A stretch of 64,000 nt of DNA from Planktothrix agardhii NIES-204 (GCA_003609755.1 AP017991.1:434001-498000); one strand, 5' to 3'; positions 17,958 through 27,260 are shown, counted from the first letter of the stretch. Notes: a model not told the origin generated them from the sequence alone. A program made the numbers and translations.

Positions 17958-18683
17958 ATGTTATTCCCTGGTCAAATCTGCGTAGATACGGATTCATGTA
18001 GAGTCACTTATCAGGATGAAACTGTTGACTTATACCCCAAACAATACCAATTATTATTATTGTTTTTAAAACACCCCAACTATATCTTAAGCTATGATTT
18101 CATAATCAATCGGCTTTGGGATATGGATCATATTCCTACCTATAGTAGTATAAGAACCCATATCAAAAGTATCAGGAAAGCATTTAAAAAAGTCAAATAT
18201 TCTGAAGAAATCATAGAAAATGTTTATGGGATGGGCTATAGATTAAATCCGGTTATTAACAATAAAATTCGAGAACATAATTCCCCCATACCATCGGTTT
18301 CTGGCTTCCAAAATCTCCTAAGTTTTAAAGGAATAGAGTATTTAGTGATCGATGATCAATTGATCATTCAATATTTATCACCTAATTTGATTTATTATTG
18401 CGATTATCCCCAACATCTTCAAGTGGGAGTTTATGCCGGAAATCCCTTTCCACAATTAATCGGTCTGGAAGAAGTCTTTGATAAAATTAGAAAAAAAGAG
18501 GATAAAACCTTTACAATTAAGAGAATTGCCAGAAATTGTTATCCTACAAGACCCGAATGTATTAACTTATATGTCATCGTTGATAAAGTTGAAGATATAG
18601 GGGATTTAGGAAAACAACTGGTCTTGGTATTCTTTGAAGATGCCTCTGAACAGATGATTTATAGCAATTGCCAGGGTGGTTAG
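17958..18683 (+). CDS. Orphan OmpR/PhoB-type winged-helix regulator with PAS-like C-terminal domain
   Basis: A 241-residue protein. Residues 1-97 form a Trans_reg_C winged helix (YPKQYQLLLLFLKHPNYILS, SSIRTHIKSIRKAFKK, ENVYGMGYRL) without any receiver domain ahead of it. Residues about 115-235 look like a PAS fold (IEYLVIDDQLIIQYLSPNLI..., ending VLVFFEDASEQ). It would therefore bind DNA and sense a signal in the PAS-like part, not by Asp phosphorylation (inference). Its divergent neighbour, the SdrD-like gene, is the obvious candidate target. Confidence 0.7.
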   Translation: MLFPGQICVDTDSCRVTYQDETVDLYPKQYQLLLLFLKHPNYILSYDFIINRLWDMDHIPTYSSIRTHIKSIRKAFKKVKYSEEIIENVYGMGYRLNPVINNKIREHNSPIPSVSGFQNLLSFKGIEYLVIDDQLIIQYLSPNLIYYCDYPQHLQVGVYAGNPFPQLIGLEEVFDKIRKKEDKTFTIKRIARNCYPTRPECINLYVIVDKVEDIGDLGKQLVLVFFEDASEQMIYSNCQGG

Positions 18684-18749
18684 GAAAATATTATAGGCTA
18701 TCATTCCCGCTTTCGCACCGACTCCCAATTAAGTGTTTAACGCAATCGT

Positions 18750-18968
18750 TTATTCTGGATTTTTAGAAGATTTTGAAGAAATTATTTTAGCCGGAATTCC
18801 AACAACAGTTTGACCCGATGACACATCCGAAAGCACAACCGCATTGGCTCCAATACAAACATCATCTCCAATGGTTAAATCCCCTAAAATCTTGGCTCCT
18901 GCACCAATATTAACCCGTTTTCCTAACTTGGGAGCATCGAAAGGTTTATCTAAATAACGATTTCCTAT
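18750..18968 (-). pseudogene. C-terminal fragment of a hexapeptide-repeat (serine) acetyltransferase
   Basis: About 73 codons on the minus strand read GAGAKILGDLTIGDDVCIGA and then VVLSDVSSGQTVVGIPAKII, the left-handed beta-helix end of CysE-like acyltransferases, followed by a stop at 18750. No N-terminal part or start codon is present upstream, so this is a decayed gene. Confidence 0.7.
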
Positions 18969-18996
18969 TGATTAATATTTTTATTAAAATATAACT

Positions 18997-19158
18997 AATT
19001 CAGTAATAGCAAAAGCGATTGGACAATTAAGCGAAGATTATTTAGCACGTTTTTCCATCCGTGTTCATGATTCTATTGTTAATAATCAAAAAAATCAATA
19101 TAATTACCTGTCTTTATTTGATTGGGCTAGATACGAGAATCCCACCCCTTTAGCGTAG
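18997..19158 (+). pseudogene. Truncated reading frame running into an IS200/IS605-like right end
   Basis: An open stretch of about 53 codons without a usable start (includes AIGQLSEDYLARFSIRVHDS and YLSLFDWARYENPTPLA). It stops inside the hairpin at 19141-19170. I do not recognise the family. It could be the tail of a gene carried or truncated by a mobile element. Confidence 0.3.
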
Positions 19159-19178
19159 CGTAGGGGTAGGAGTGTCAA
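19134..19178 (+). mobile_element. Candidate IS200/IS605-family right end (solo)
   Basis: GAGAATCCCACCCCT...AGGGGTAGG forms a hairpin (one mismatch), followed by AGTGTCAA. The hairpin-plus-TCAA architecture is that recognised and cleaved by TnpA at the right end of IS200/IS605 elements. No tnpA or tnpB gene is adjacent. Confidence 0.5.
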
Positions 19179-19324
19179 TTTCTTGTACATCAGGTTCAAT
19201 TTGAGGAATTAATTGGAGAGTCAAATCGAATCCCCAATTTTGTAAAATATGCTGCTTTTTCAGGGGAATTTAGGGGGATCTAGTCTAGGATAAAAACACA
19301 GATCCATTACCCATTCCCCCTAAC
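19179..19324. other. Spacer with gene debris downstream of pnp
   Basis: On the minus strand a short open stretch (ILQNWGFDLTLQLIPQIEPD) looks like the remnant of a protein-coding gene of unknown family. Otherwise nothing is seen. Confidence 0.3.
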
Positions 19325-21475
19325 CTATTTCGCCCCTGCCGCCCGTGCAGCCGCAGCTTCATCGGGGTGAATATTCAGACGGGTCAGATTAATCCGACCT
19401 TTACTGTCAATTTCCCGAACTTTGACAATCACTTCATCCCCGACGGAGACTTCATCCTCCACCCGAGGAACCCGATAATCTGCTAACTGGGAAATATGAA
19501 TCATCCCTTCCTTACCAGGAAGTAATTCCACAAATGCCCCAATCGGGATAATCCGAGTAATTCGGCCCACATACACATCCCCGGTATTCAGTTTGCGAGT
19601 CATGCCTTGAATGATTTGATAGGCGCGAGCCGCATTTTCGCTATCGGTGGAAGCAATTGTTACCGTACCATCATCATCAATATCAATTTTGACTCCGGTT
19701 TCTTCGGTAATCCCCTTAATGGTTTTCCCTCCAGGCCCAATCACCAAACCAATCAAATCGGGATCGATTTTTAAGGTTAATAACCGAGGAGCGTAGGGAG
19801 ACAAATCCGAACGAGGTTTGCCAATTACCTCCAACATTTTTTCTAGGATATGCAGTCGGGCTGGTTTAGCTTGATGAATGGCATCCGCCACCGTCTTCAT
19901 CGGCAACCCGGTGATTTTCATATCCATTTGTAGGGCAGTGACTCCGGTATCTGTCCCCGCCACCTTGAAATCCATATCTCCTAAAAAGTCCTCGATTCCT
20001 TGGATATCAGTGAGAATCCGAACTTCTTCCCCTTCTTTAATTAATCCCATCGCCGCCCCACTCACGGGTTTAGAAATCGGCACCCCGGCATCCATCAACG
20101 CCAGAGTCGAGCCACAGACCGAACCCATAGAAGTTGAACCGTTAGAAGATAAGACCTCTGAAACCACCCGAATCACATAGGGAAACTGATCCTTAGAAGG
20201 TAATACCGGAACTAAGGCCCGTTCCGCTAAAGCTCCATGACCAATTTCCCTACGTCCAGGCGATCGCATGGGTTTAGTTTCCCCAACCGAATAAGGGGGA
20301 AAATTGTAGTGGTGCATATAGCGTTTTTCTTCCTGGGGATGCAAGTCATCCAAATCCTGAGCATCTCCGGGCGTCCCTAAAGTGGCAATTGACAACACTT
20401 GAGTTAAACCGCGATTAAACAAACCGCTACCATGTACCCGTTTCGGTAAACAACTGACCTTACAAGATACCGGACGCACCTGATCCAAGCTACGACCATC
20501 CACCCGCACGCTATCTTCAACAATTTGCTGACGCATCAAGGTTTTGGTGATGTCCTTGAAAATCTGACTCACCAACTTAGAATCCTCAGCCACCGCCACC
20601 CGGAGTGGATCATCTGCGGGTAGAGTTTCAATCGGAGCAATCACCTCACTTTCCTTGATTTTATCTAGGTTGGCATCCCGGGCGGTTTTATCCAGATCAT
20701 GTTGTTTGAGAACCTGTTTAACCGGGAGAGTGACGCGATCGCGGACAAACTGGATTAACCCCTGATTTCCTTCGGGGGGCTCTCCGGGTTTGACCTCAAT
20801 TCCTAAGTCCCGCATTAATTCCTCTTGGGCCTTGATTAAATCACAAACCGCTTCATAACCAAAGTCGATCGCTTCGATAATATCCTGTTCCGGTAGTTGG
20901 TTCGCACCCGCTTCCACCATCACCACGCCATCCGGGGAACCCGCCACGACTAAATCTAAATCCCCATTTTTGACTTCCCGGTAAGTCGGATTGATAATAA
21001 AGTCATCTCCGACTAACCCAACTCGTACCGCAGCCATCGGGCCAAAAAAGGGAATTCTTGCCAAGATCACCGCTACAGAAGCACCCGTCACCGCTAAAAC
21101 ATCCGGGGGTACTTGTTCATCCATCGACAGAGTTGTGGCCACAACCTGAATATCATCCCGCAACCAATGGGGAATCAGAGGACGTAAGGGACGGTCAATC
21201 AAACGACTGGTTAAGGTAACGCGATCGGGTGGACGACCTTCCCTGCGTAAGAATCCCCCTGGAATTCTTCCCCCCGCGTACAGTCGCTCCTCATAGTCCA
21301 CCAACAAGGGCAGAAAGTCCAATCCGGGTCTACCTTCGGCGCGAGTCGCAGTCACTAGAACTGATGTATCTCCAGACTCGATTAATACGGCTCCACCTGC
21401 CTGTGGCGCAAGTAAACCTATTTTGAGTCGAATATCCCTTCCATCAAAGGATATCGACTTAATGATCTCTTCCAT
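19325..21475 (-). CDS. pnp: Polyribonucleotide nucleotidyltransferase (PNPase)
   Basis: A 716-residue PNPase, which degrades RNA 3' to 5' phosphorolytically and also makes heteropolymeric tails in cyanobacteria. Two RNase PH domains (about 1-230 and 310-545, the second with [20 protein letters not shown]) flank an alpha-helical domain. A KH domain follows ([16 protein letters not shown]), then an S1 domain ([20 protein letters not shown]). The start was set to ATG 21475 ([13 protein letters not shown]), preceded by GAAGGAAGA. The longer upstream frame is not family-like. Confidence 0.95.
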   Translation of the reverse strand: MEEIIKSISFDGRDIRLKIGLLAPQAGGAVLIESGDTSVLVTATRAEGRPGLDFLPLLVDYEERLYAGGRIPGGFLRREGRPPDRVTLTSRLIDRPLRPLIPHWLRDDIQVVATTLSMDEQVPPDVLAVTGASVAVILARIPFFGPMAAVRVGLVGDDFIINPTYREVKNGDLDLVVAGSPDGVVMVEAGANQLPEQDIIEAIDFGYEAVCDLIKAQEELMRDLGIEVKPGEPPEGNQGLIQFVRDRVTLPVKQVLKQHDLDKTARDANLDKIKESEVIAPIETLPADDPLRVAVAEDSKLVSQIFKDITKTLMRQQIVEDSVRVDGRSLDQVRPVSCKVSCLPKRVHGSGLFNRGLTQVLSIATLGTPGDAQDLDDLHPQEEKRYMHHYNFPPYSVGETKPMRSPGRREIGHGALAERALVPVLPSKDQFPYVIRVVSEVLSSNGSTSMGSVCGSTLALMDAGVPISKPVSGAAMGLIKEGEEVRILTDIQGIEDFLGDMDFKVAGTDTGVTALQMDMKITGLPMKTVADAIHQAKPARLHILEKMLEVIGKPRSDLSPYAPRLLTLKIDPDLIGLVIGPGGKTIKGITEETGVKIDIDDDGTVTIASTDSENAARAYQIIQGMTRKLNTGDVYVGRITRIIPIGAFVELLPGKEGMIHISQLADYRVPRVEDEVSVGDEVIVKVREIDSKGRINLTRLNIHPDEAAAARAAGAK

Positions 21476-21859
21476 GTATTTTATCTTCCTTCTTCTTCCA
21501 CTATTCTCTCTCTGTCGCCATCGTAACACGGTGATGAGCACGGGTAGGGAGTAGTAAACCCTCACAATCAACCCTTAGTCATGAACAGTTAAGAATTTTC
21601 TAGTCGCGATTTCACAAGCAACAGAGGGAGTTTTAAAGTTGGACTGAGGTTTCTGATCTTCAATCTCATCCGACCTCATCAATTGAGGTTGATTTTGACT
21701 GATCTTTGTGTTTTAGAAACCTAAGTTCAGCTTTTTATTATAGTTGCTGACCCTCTCAATGAAATAATTCTGCGTTCTAACCTTTCAAAAATCCCCCCCT
21801 TTGTCGAGCTAAAGCCACATTAGCCACCGCCTGAGCGATCGCATCGCACCTTAAAATAT
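21476..21859. other. Long AT-rich leader upstream of pnp
   Basis: About 380 bases without a gene. This is the pnp 5' region on the minus strand. In other bacteria pnp leaders are autoregulatory, but I could not identify a specific hairpin here. A short coding relic (AIAQAVANVALARQRG) is readable on the minus strand near 21790-21845. Confidence 0.35.
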
Positions 21860-22032
21860 TTGATCAACGTGAGTTCGATGGAGTGCGATCGCGATAAAAC
21901 AGACGACTATTGGGCAGGCGATAAAACTGACAAGCTAATTTCACTTCCCGCATTAGAACTTACAGCTTGTGGCTTCGCCGTGAGCGTCAGCCGAAGGGTG
22001 TGGCCATCAAACTCGTTCGAACTCACGTTTAC

Positions 22033-22231
22033 TGGTGCGAATTACGAGACATTTCGGGTTACTTTTAGCGCGGGAGTTGTTGAGTATTCTCGGAATTGTA
22101 CTAAATTGCAGGAACTTTATGTAGCAGCCGATGCCGCCCTATACCAAGCTAAGGCAATGGGACGAAATCGAGTATTGGTATCGGGTCAGGTAGGTTTAGA
22201 TTCAGTTTCACTGAACGGGACTCGGTGCTAG
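22033..22231 (+). pseudogene. C-terminal GGDEF (diguanylate cyclase) domain fragment
   Basis: In frame: FRVTFSAGVVEYSRNCTKLQ and then AADAALYQAKAMGRNRVLV, the last quarter of a GGDEF domain (the ADxALYxAKxxGRNxV motif). The GGDEF active loop and everything before it are missing. The sequence in front (21955-22010) is an unrelated G/C-rich repeat with CTTCG/CGAAG arms. It overlaps the 3' end of the kinase gene by 24 bases. Confidence 0.75.
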
Positions 22232-24160
22232 GGTTCCTTCCTTGGCAGGTTCCGGGGTGGGACTTGGTTCTAAGGTTGGTTCCGGGGTAGGTTCGGGTGT
22301 AGGTTGTGGAGTGGGTTCGGGTGTAGGTTGTGGAGTGGGTTCGGGTGTAGGTTCGGGCGTAGGTTGGGGTGTGGGTTGGGGTGTGGGCTGTGGTGTGGGT
22401 TGGGGTGCTGGTGCAAAAGTTGGCTGAGGTATCGGTTCAGGTTCAGGTGCAAAGGTTGGTTGAGGTATCGGTTCAGGTTCAGCAGAGGGAATGGGTTCAG
22501 GTACCGGTTCCGGGGGGGTAATCGGGGTACGGGTATTAATTAAAGTCAGTTTTAACTCATAGTTGCTTTCGGGTAGTCCAGGAATATTCAGAATCACCGT
22601 ATAATCCCCGCTTAAAGGGAGAGTTCCCTGCCATGAAGATACCGATGTGGGTTGATTAATTGTTTGTCCATCTGGGCCAACCAAGGTTAATAACACTCCA
22701 TCTCCACTGACAGACGCATAAAACTGTTGTCCCGCTTCCGCAGGAACCACATAATTAATAGTTTGATTCGCCTTGAGATTACCCTTAAACACCTGTAACT
22801 CATCAACAGCCAAATTTAGGCGTTCTGTGGAGGATGTTGGCACCCCTGCTGGAGTCGTTGTCGGAAGCGGGGATGGTAAATTCGGAGGCGGTGTCAAGTT
22901 TGGTAATGGTATTCCGGGTAAGGGAATAGACGGACTCGCGCTGGGCGGATTCACCTGGGAAGACTTATCATCAGGGGAACGATCATTGGCTTTAAGCAAT
23001 CCTTTTACTAAAGCCCAGGAACCCCAAGCCGCTAAACAAGCGACCAAAACACCCACCACGATTATCGTTGCGGGTTTTTCCCAGATAGGTTGAGATCCCA
23101 AAACATCAGGGTCAGGAAGTTGGGGATTGTTGGGAACCACAGGACTATGATTATTCTGGGCTCGCTGTTGTACCTGTGGAGTTACTAACGGCCGTCCTAC
23201 CGCCAGGGTGGGAAGTTGAGAAAAATCGGGGTTAGAAGTTTGGGGAGTCGGTACAGGAGTCGGACGCGGTTGATTTTGCTGTGTTGGGGGAAAATTCAAC
23301 GGCTGATTTAGGGTTTGTAGGGCTTGTTCAACTTCTGGGGCCGATTGATAGCGATCGCTCGGTTGCTGACTTAACATTTTATCAATAATTTGAGCAAAAT
23401 TAGAACTAACCTGAGTATAGGGTCGCCAATTCCAAGATAAAGTCGTTTGATCTAATAAATATTGGGGTTCTTGCCCGGTTAATAAAACAATTGCCGTCAC
23501 CGCTAAAGCATATAAATCACTACTGGGAAACGCCTGTCCGGTTTGAATTTGTTCAAAAGGTGCATAGCCTAATTTTCCCACCCGAGTCGCCGGAGGTAAG
23601 GTTAAATCCGGGGTATTAATTCGGGTAGCTAATTCAATCACCACCCCAAAATCAATTAATATCGGGAGTTGATCTTGATAACGTAAAATAATATTATCAG
23701 GAGAAATATCTCGATGAATAATTCCTAAATTATGAATATGAGCTAAAATCGGCAACATTTGCCTTAAAAACAGCACAATTTCTGCCTCTGTAAAGGTTTT
23801 TGGAAACCCAGAAGTGGTATTTTTTCGCTCCATTAATAGGGCGTGATAAGTTTTGCCCTCCACATAATCTTGAACTAAAAATAACCGTTGGTTTTCTTCA
23901 AAAACCGCTCCAAATTGTGGGATTTGAGCATGACGAATTTGGTAGAGAATTTGCGCTTCCCTGCGGAATAGTTCTTGGGACTTTTGTAGAGCGTAGGTTC
24001 CAGTTTGGACAGGAATAAATTCCTTCAGGGCGCAGCGCTCGTTAAACCTTCCTTGATCTTCAGCTAAATAGGTACGACCAAAACCCCCCTGACCTAAAAT
24101 GCTAATCAAGCGGTAACGGTTTTGCAGAATTGTTCCAACGGGAATAGCAGTTTGAGTCAT
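22208..24160 (-). CDS. Membrane-anchored Ser/Thr protein kinase with extracytoplasmic PPC-like domain and Pro-Thr repeat tail
   Basis: A 650-residue protein from ATG 24160 (a GTG at 24193 is the alternative; no clear Shine-Dalgarno sequence for either). Kinase domain about 10-275: LGQGGFGRTYLAED, CALKEF (Lys), HRDISPDNIILR (catalytic Asp) and LIDFGVV. A Pro-rich linker, a membrane helix (IIVVGVLVACLAAWGSWALV, about 365-385) and a beta-rich domain about 455-545 resembling bacterial pre-peptidase C-terminal domains (YVVPAEAGQQFYASVSG) follow. The tail is a PTPQPTPEP repeat. PknB-type kinases of this design are common in cyanobacteria. Targets are unknown. Confidence 0.88.
   Translation of the reverse strand: MTQTAIPVGTILQNRYRLISILGQGGFGRTYLAEDQGRFNERCALKEFIPVQTGTYALQKSQELFRREAQILYQIRHAQIPQFGAVFEENQRLFLVQDYVEGKTYHALLMERKNTTSGFPKTFTEAEIVLFLRQMLPILAHIHNLGIIHRDISPDNIILRYQDQLPILIDFGVVIELATRINTPDLTLPPATRVGKLGYAPFEQIQTGQAFPSSDLYALAVTAIVLLTGQEPQYLLDQTTLSWNWRPYTQVSSNFAQIIDKMLSQQPSDRYQSAPEVEQALQTLNQPLNFPPTQQNQPRPTPVPTPQTSNPDFSQLPTLAVGRPLVTPQVQQRAQNNHSPVVPNNPQLPDPDVLGSQPIWEKPATIIVVGVLVACLAAWGSWALVKGLLKANDRSPDDKSSQVNPPSASPSIPLPGIPLPNLTPPPNLPSPLPTTTPAGVPTSSTERLNLAVDELQVFKGNLKANQTINYVVPAEAGQQFYASVSGDGVLLTLVGPDGQTINQPTSVSSWQGTLPLSGDYTVILNIPGLPESNYELKLTLINTRTPITPPEPVPEPIPSAEPEPIPQPTFAPEPEPIPQPTFAPAPQPTPQPTPQPTPQPTPEPTPEPTPQPTPEPTPQPTPEPTPEPTLEPSPTPEPAKEGTLAPSPVQ
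22237..22490. repeat. Low-complexity repeats encoding the Pro-Thr/Glu tail
   Basis: Iterated GGTGTGGGTTGGGGT / GGTTCGGGTGTAGGT units in the coding strand complement give the P-T-P-Q/E repeats of the kinase C-terminus. Repeat number is expected to vary between strains. Long overlapping frames here are artefacts of the repeat. Confidence 0.85.
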
Positions 24161-24345
24161 GCGTAAATGGAGATGAGTATTGGGAAAAACCACTAATAAA
24201 AAATTAATTCCTTATATTATAAGGCTTAGGCACAATCCTCAAGGTTAACACTGATAACAGACTACCGATTATGGATTACCGATTACCGATAAATTCATGA
24301 TAAAATTGTGACAAATGAACTGTGAATGAACTGTGAGGGTTAGCT

Positions 24346-25338
24346 GTGATCCGTTCTGCTATATTGCCCCTTCCTTATTCTGAGCCATTGGTTGCTGATC
24401 ATGGTCGGTTACGACTATTTTCGGGGTCGGCAAATATTCCTCTTTCCCTAGAGGTAAGCCGTTATTTAGGAATTGACTTAGGGCCAATGGTTCGTAAGCG
24501 ATTCGCTGATGGAGAAATTTACATCCAGATTCAAGAGTCCATTCGAGGCTGTGATGTTTATTTGATTCAACCCTGCTGTTATCCGGTCAATGACAACCTA
24601 ATGGAGTTATTGATCATGATTGACGCCTGTAAACGGGCTTCTGCCCGTCAAATTACAGCCGTTATCCCTTATTACGGATATGCTAGAGCCGATCGCAAAA
24701 CCGCAGGTCGTGAGTCAATCACCGCAAAATTAGTGGCCAACTTGATTACTGAAGCGGGTGCTAGTCGGATTCTGGCCATGGATTTACACTCAGCCCAGAT
24801 TCAAGGGTATTTCGACATTCCGGTTGATCATGTCTATGGTTCTCCGGTAATTTTGGATTACCTGATCAGCAAACAGTTACCCGATCTGGTGGTTGTTTCC
24901 CCTGATGTCGGTGGAGTCGCCAGGGCTAGAGCTTTTGCTAAAAAACTCAATGACGCACCCCTAGCGATTATTGATAAACGCCGTCAAGCCCATAATGTCG
25001 CCGAAGTTCTGAATGTAATTGGTGATGTTAAGGGTAAAACCGCCGTTTTAGTCGATGACATGATTGACACGGCTGGAACGATTTGTGAAGGCGCTCGTTT
25101 ACTCCGTCGAGAAGGAGCGCGTCAAGTCTACGCCTGCGCCACCCATGCGGTCTTTTCTCCCCCTGCCATCGAACGTCTATCGAGTGGGTTACTTGAGGAA
25201 GTCATTGTGACTAATACAATTCCGATCATACCTGAGAAACAGTTTGAACAGTTAAAGGTTTTATCTGTTGCTAATTTGGTCGGTGAAACGATTTGGCGGA
25301 TACATGAAGATAGCTCTGTGAGCAGTATGTTCCGTTAA
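24346..25338 (+). CDS. prs: Ribose-phosphate pyrophosphokinase (PRPP synthetase)
   Basis: A 330-residue class I PRPP synthetase that makes PRPP from ribose 5-phosphate and ATP for nucleotide, His and Trp synthesis. Motifs: FADGEIYIQIQESIRG, YYGYARADRKTAGRE (ATP loop), the metal-binding DLHSAQIQGYFDIPVDH, and the PRPP loop VLVDDMIDTAGTI. Start GTG at 24346, with GAGGGTTA upstream. An N-terminal extension of about 15 residues is common in cyanobacteria. Degraded ACCGAT repeats (24256-24292) precede it, and AATCAGTGATC repeats (25352-25388) follow. Confidence 0.95.
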   Translation: MIRSAILPLPYSEPLVADHGRLRLFSGSANIPLSLEVSRYLGIDLGPMVRKRFADGEIYIQIQESIRGCDVYLIQPCCYPVNDNLMELLIMIDACKRASARQITAVIPYYGYARADRKTAGRESITAKLVANLITEAGASRILAMDLHSAQIQGYFDIPVDHVYGSPVILDYLISKQLPDLVVVSPDVGGVARARAFAKKLNDAPLAIIDKRRQAHNVAEVLNVIGDVKGKTAVLVDDMIDTAGTICEGARLLRREGARQVYACATHAVFSPPAIERLSSGLLEEVIVTNTIPIIPEKQFEQLKVLSVANLVGETIWRIHEDSSVSSMFR

Positions 25339-25351
25339 TTAAGTATCCGCA

Positions 25352-25388
25352 TGATCAGTAATCAGTGATCAGTAATCAGTGATCAGTT
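25352..25388. repeat. AGTAATCAGTGATC repeats after prs
   Basis: Short tandem repeat tract of the ACTGATN family in reverse orientation, located directly between prs and the small secreted-peptide gene. Confidence 0.75.
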
Positions 25389-25404
25389 ATGCTCGGTGAA
25401 ATCC

Positions 25405-25590
25405 ATGATCAAATTCCCTAATCCTTTCCATCCTTTTTTGTTAACAGGTTGTTTCGGTATGGGGATTATTTTTTTATCCCTATCCTCTGTTCAAGCTCAA
25501 GATTCAAATGTCACCGTAAAAACGGCGGCTGGTGTTGCCGGAGATAATGCAATTAATATTCAAAATACCGGGGCTATTTATATTTATTAA
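25405..25590 (+). CDS. Small secreted peptide, hypothetical
   Basis: 61 codons from ATG 25405 (a GTG start at 25396 would add three residues). Residues about 10-30 form a clear signal peptide (LTGCFGMGIIFLSLSSVQAQ), with an AQA-like cleavage site. The mature part would be only about 30 residues (VTVKTAAGVAGDNAINIQN, ending IYIY). It may be a real exported peptide or the 5' remnant of a larger secreted protein with NxQNxG beta-strand repeats. No relatives are recognised. Confidence 0.4.
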   Translation: MIKFPNPFHPFLLTGCFGMGIIFLSLSSVQAQDSNVTVKTAAGVAGDNAINIQNTGAIYIY

Positions 25591-25623
25591 TTGTTGGTTT
25601 TAGACCGGAATTTTTTTCGTAGT

Positions 25624-25639
25624 GAGGCGTTCACGCCTC
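25624..25639. repeat. Small palindrome GAGGCGT-TC-ACGCCTC
   Basis: A perfect 7-bp stem with two-base loop, followed by TATGGA. A sibling, GGAGCG-GTAA-CGCTCC followed by TATGGA, occurs at 48959-48974. It lies 30 bases before the AGGAG of the epimerase gene. A dispersed repeat, not a T-tract terminator. Confidence 0.6.
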
Positions 25640-25672
25640 TATGGAATTATTGAAATTTTTTAGGAGATAAAA

Positions 25673-26608
25673 ATGCGAATTTTAATCATGGGTGGAACCC
25701 GATTTATCGGGGTTTATTTGACTAAAATATTAGTTAAACAAGGGCATGAAGTCGTTCTATTTAATCGTGGTAAAAAACCTGCACCCGTTGAAGGAATTAA
25801 ACAAATTCATGGCGATCGCACCGATGCTAACCAAATTCAAGAAAAACTTGCTAACGAACAATTTGATGCCATTTTTGATAATAATGGACGAGAACTAAAT
25901 GATACAAAACCCCTCGCAGATTTATTTAAAGATCGGGTACAACATTTTATTTATATGAGTTCGGCGGGAGTGTATTTAAAATCCGATCAAATGCCCCATA
26001 TTGAAGGGGATGCAACTGACCCGAAAAGTCGTCATTTAGGTAAATACGAAACCGAGAGTTATTTGCAAGCCCAAAATTTACCCTGGACATCAATTCGCCC
26101 TACCTATATTTATGGGCCATTAAATTATAATCCCTTAGAATCGTGGTTTTTTGATCGGATTGTGGCGGGTCGTCCAATTCCAATTCCGGGGAATGGATTT
26201 CACCTCACCCAGTTAGGTCATGTCAAGGATTTAGCCACCGCAATGGCCGCGGTTTTAGGGAATCAAAACGCTATCGGTCAGGTGTATAATATTTCAGGGG
26301 AACGTTATGTTACCTTCGATGGTTTAGCTAAGGCCTGTGCTATTGCTGCGGGGAAATCATTGGATACAATTCAACTGATTCATTACGATCCTAAACAGTT
26401 TGATTTTGGCAAACGTAAAGCATTTCCGATGCGAGTTCAACACTTTTTTGCTGATGTGCATAAAGCTATCCAAGATTTAAACTGGACACCCGAATTTGAT
26501 TTAATTTCCGGTTTAAAAGATTCCTTTGAAAATGATTATTTAGCCCGAGGTTTAGATCAAACAGAAGTTGATTTTTCAACCGATGATGAAATTATCGCTA
26601 ATCGTTAA
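25673..26608 (+). CDS. NAD-dependent epimerase/dehydratase, CSP41-like atypical SDR
   Basis: A 311-residue extended short-chain dehydrogenase fold: the nucleotide-binding GGTRFIG (residues 7-13), FNRGKK, and YMSSAGVYL near 105-113. The usual catalytic YxxxK is replaced by KYETESYL (no Lys), as in chloroplast stem-loop-binding proteins (CSP41), which act on RNA or ribosomes rather than sugars. A CSP41-type role is inferred, and a sugar epimerase cannot be excluded. Strong Shine-Dalgarno (TTAGGAGA) before the ATG. Confidence 0.75.
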   Translation: MRILIMGGTRFIGVYLTKILVKQGHEVVLFNRGKKPAPVEGIKQIHGDRTDANQIQEKLANEQFDAIFDNNGRELNDTKPLADLFKDRVQHFIYMSSAGVYLKSDQMPHIEGDATDPKSRHLGKYETESYLQAQNLPWTSIRPTYIYGPLNYNPLESWFFDRIVAGRPIPIPGNGFHLTQLGHVKDLATAMAAVLGNQNAIGQVYNISGERYVTFDGLAKACAIAAGKSLDTIQLIHYDPKQFDFGKRKAFPMRVQHFFADVHKAIQDLNWTPEFDLISGLKDSFENDYLARGLDQTEVDFSTDDEIIANR

Positions 26609-26612
26609 AAAA

Positions 26613-26828
26613 AGAAGCTATCGAGGTAACTCTTTGTACCGTCGCGGTAATGCTTTAGGGAACTTAAAGCATTACCAAGAGGCTATTTCTTCATATCAAA
26701 AAGCCTTACAATATCGTCCAGATTATCCAGCAGCAAAGGAAGCGAAAGAAAAGGTAGAAAAAGAAATTCAAGCATTGAATAGTCAAATAAATCCTACGAG
26801 TCAGACGGATGATGCTTCTTCTCAATAG
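26613..26828 (+). pseudogene. TPR-protein C-terminal remnant
   Basis: An open frame of about 71 codons with a TPR unit (YRRGNALGNLKHYQEAISSY, QKALQYRPDYPAAKEA) and a Lys/Glu-rich tail ending at 26828. The only upstream starts lie within the 3' end of the epimerase gene in another frame, and no ribosome-binding site is seen. It is best read as the tail of a lost TPR gene fused by deletion next to the epimerase. Confidence 0.55.
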
Positions 26829-26843
26829 GATTTTAGAGTTTAA

Positions 26844-27260
26844 TTAATCCGATTGCCAATTGACTCGCTCGGCGTGACCCCAGAATGCCTCTAATTTATA
26901 GAAATCCCGTCCTTGAGGTAACAAAATATGGACAATCACATCACCATAATCCATTAAAACCCAGTTGCCCTCGCCTTGGCCTTCGACTCTCAGGGGAAGT
27001 CGTTCTAATTCTATTTCTACTTGGTCTGAAATCGCTTGAGAAATTCCCCGGAGTTGAGCTTGGGAAAAACCGGTTACAATTACAAAATAATCCGCTAAAT
27101 AAGAGACTTCTGACACACACAGAACCAGAATATTATCTGCTTTCCGGTCATCTGCGGCTCGGGCTGCGACTAGGGCAGTTTCCCGACTGGTATGCTCATC
27201 AACATTAGCGCCAGATATCATTTGCTTAGAAGCATATTGGGTTTGGGCATGATCAACCAT
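26844..27260 (-). CDS. rsfS: Ribosome silencing factor RsfS
   Basis: A 138-residue RsfS/Iojap (DUF143) protein that binds uL14 on the large ribosomal subunit and blocks subunit joining. Conserved core: ADDRKADNILVLCVSEVSYL, ADYFVIVTGFSQAQLRGISQ, WVLMDYGDVIVHIL. The N-terminal extension of about 25 residues is polar and variable. Single gene on the minus strand, convergent with the TPR remnant. Confidence 0.93.
   Translation of the reverse strand: MVDHAQTQYASKQMISGANVDEHTSRETALVAARAADDRKADNILVLCVSEVSYLADYFVIVTGFSQAQLRGISQAISDQVEIELERLPLRVEGQGEGNWVLMDYGDVIVHILLPQGRDFYKLEAFWGHAERVNWQSD

Noticed and set aside
21860-22231. Intact 123-residue gene
   Set aside because: Only the C-terminal part is recognisable (GGDEF), and the front is repeat-derived sequence.
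22242-22543. Long plus-strand reading frames rich in Gly/Val over the kinase tail
   Set aside because: They are antisense products of the Pro-Thr coding repeats, with no ribosome-binding site.
26568-26828. TPR gene starting at TTG 26568
   Set aside because: The start is inside the epimerase gene and lacks a ribosome-binding site. Reported as a remnant instead.
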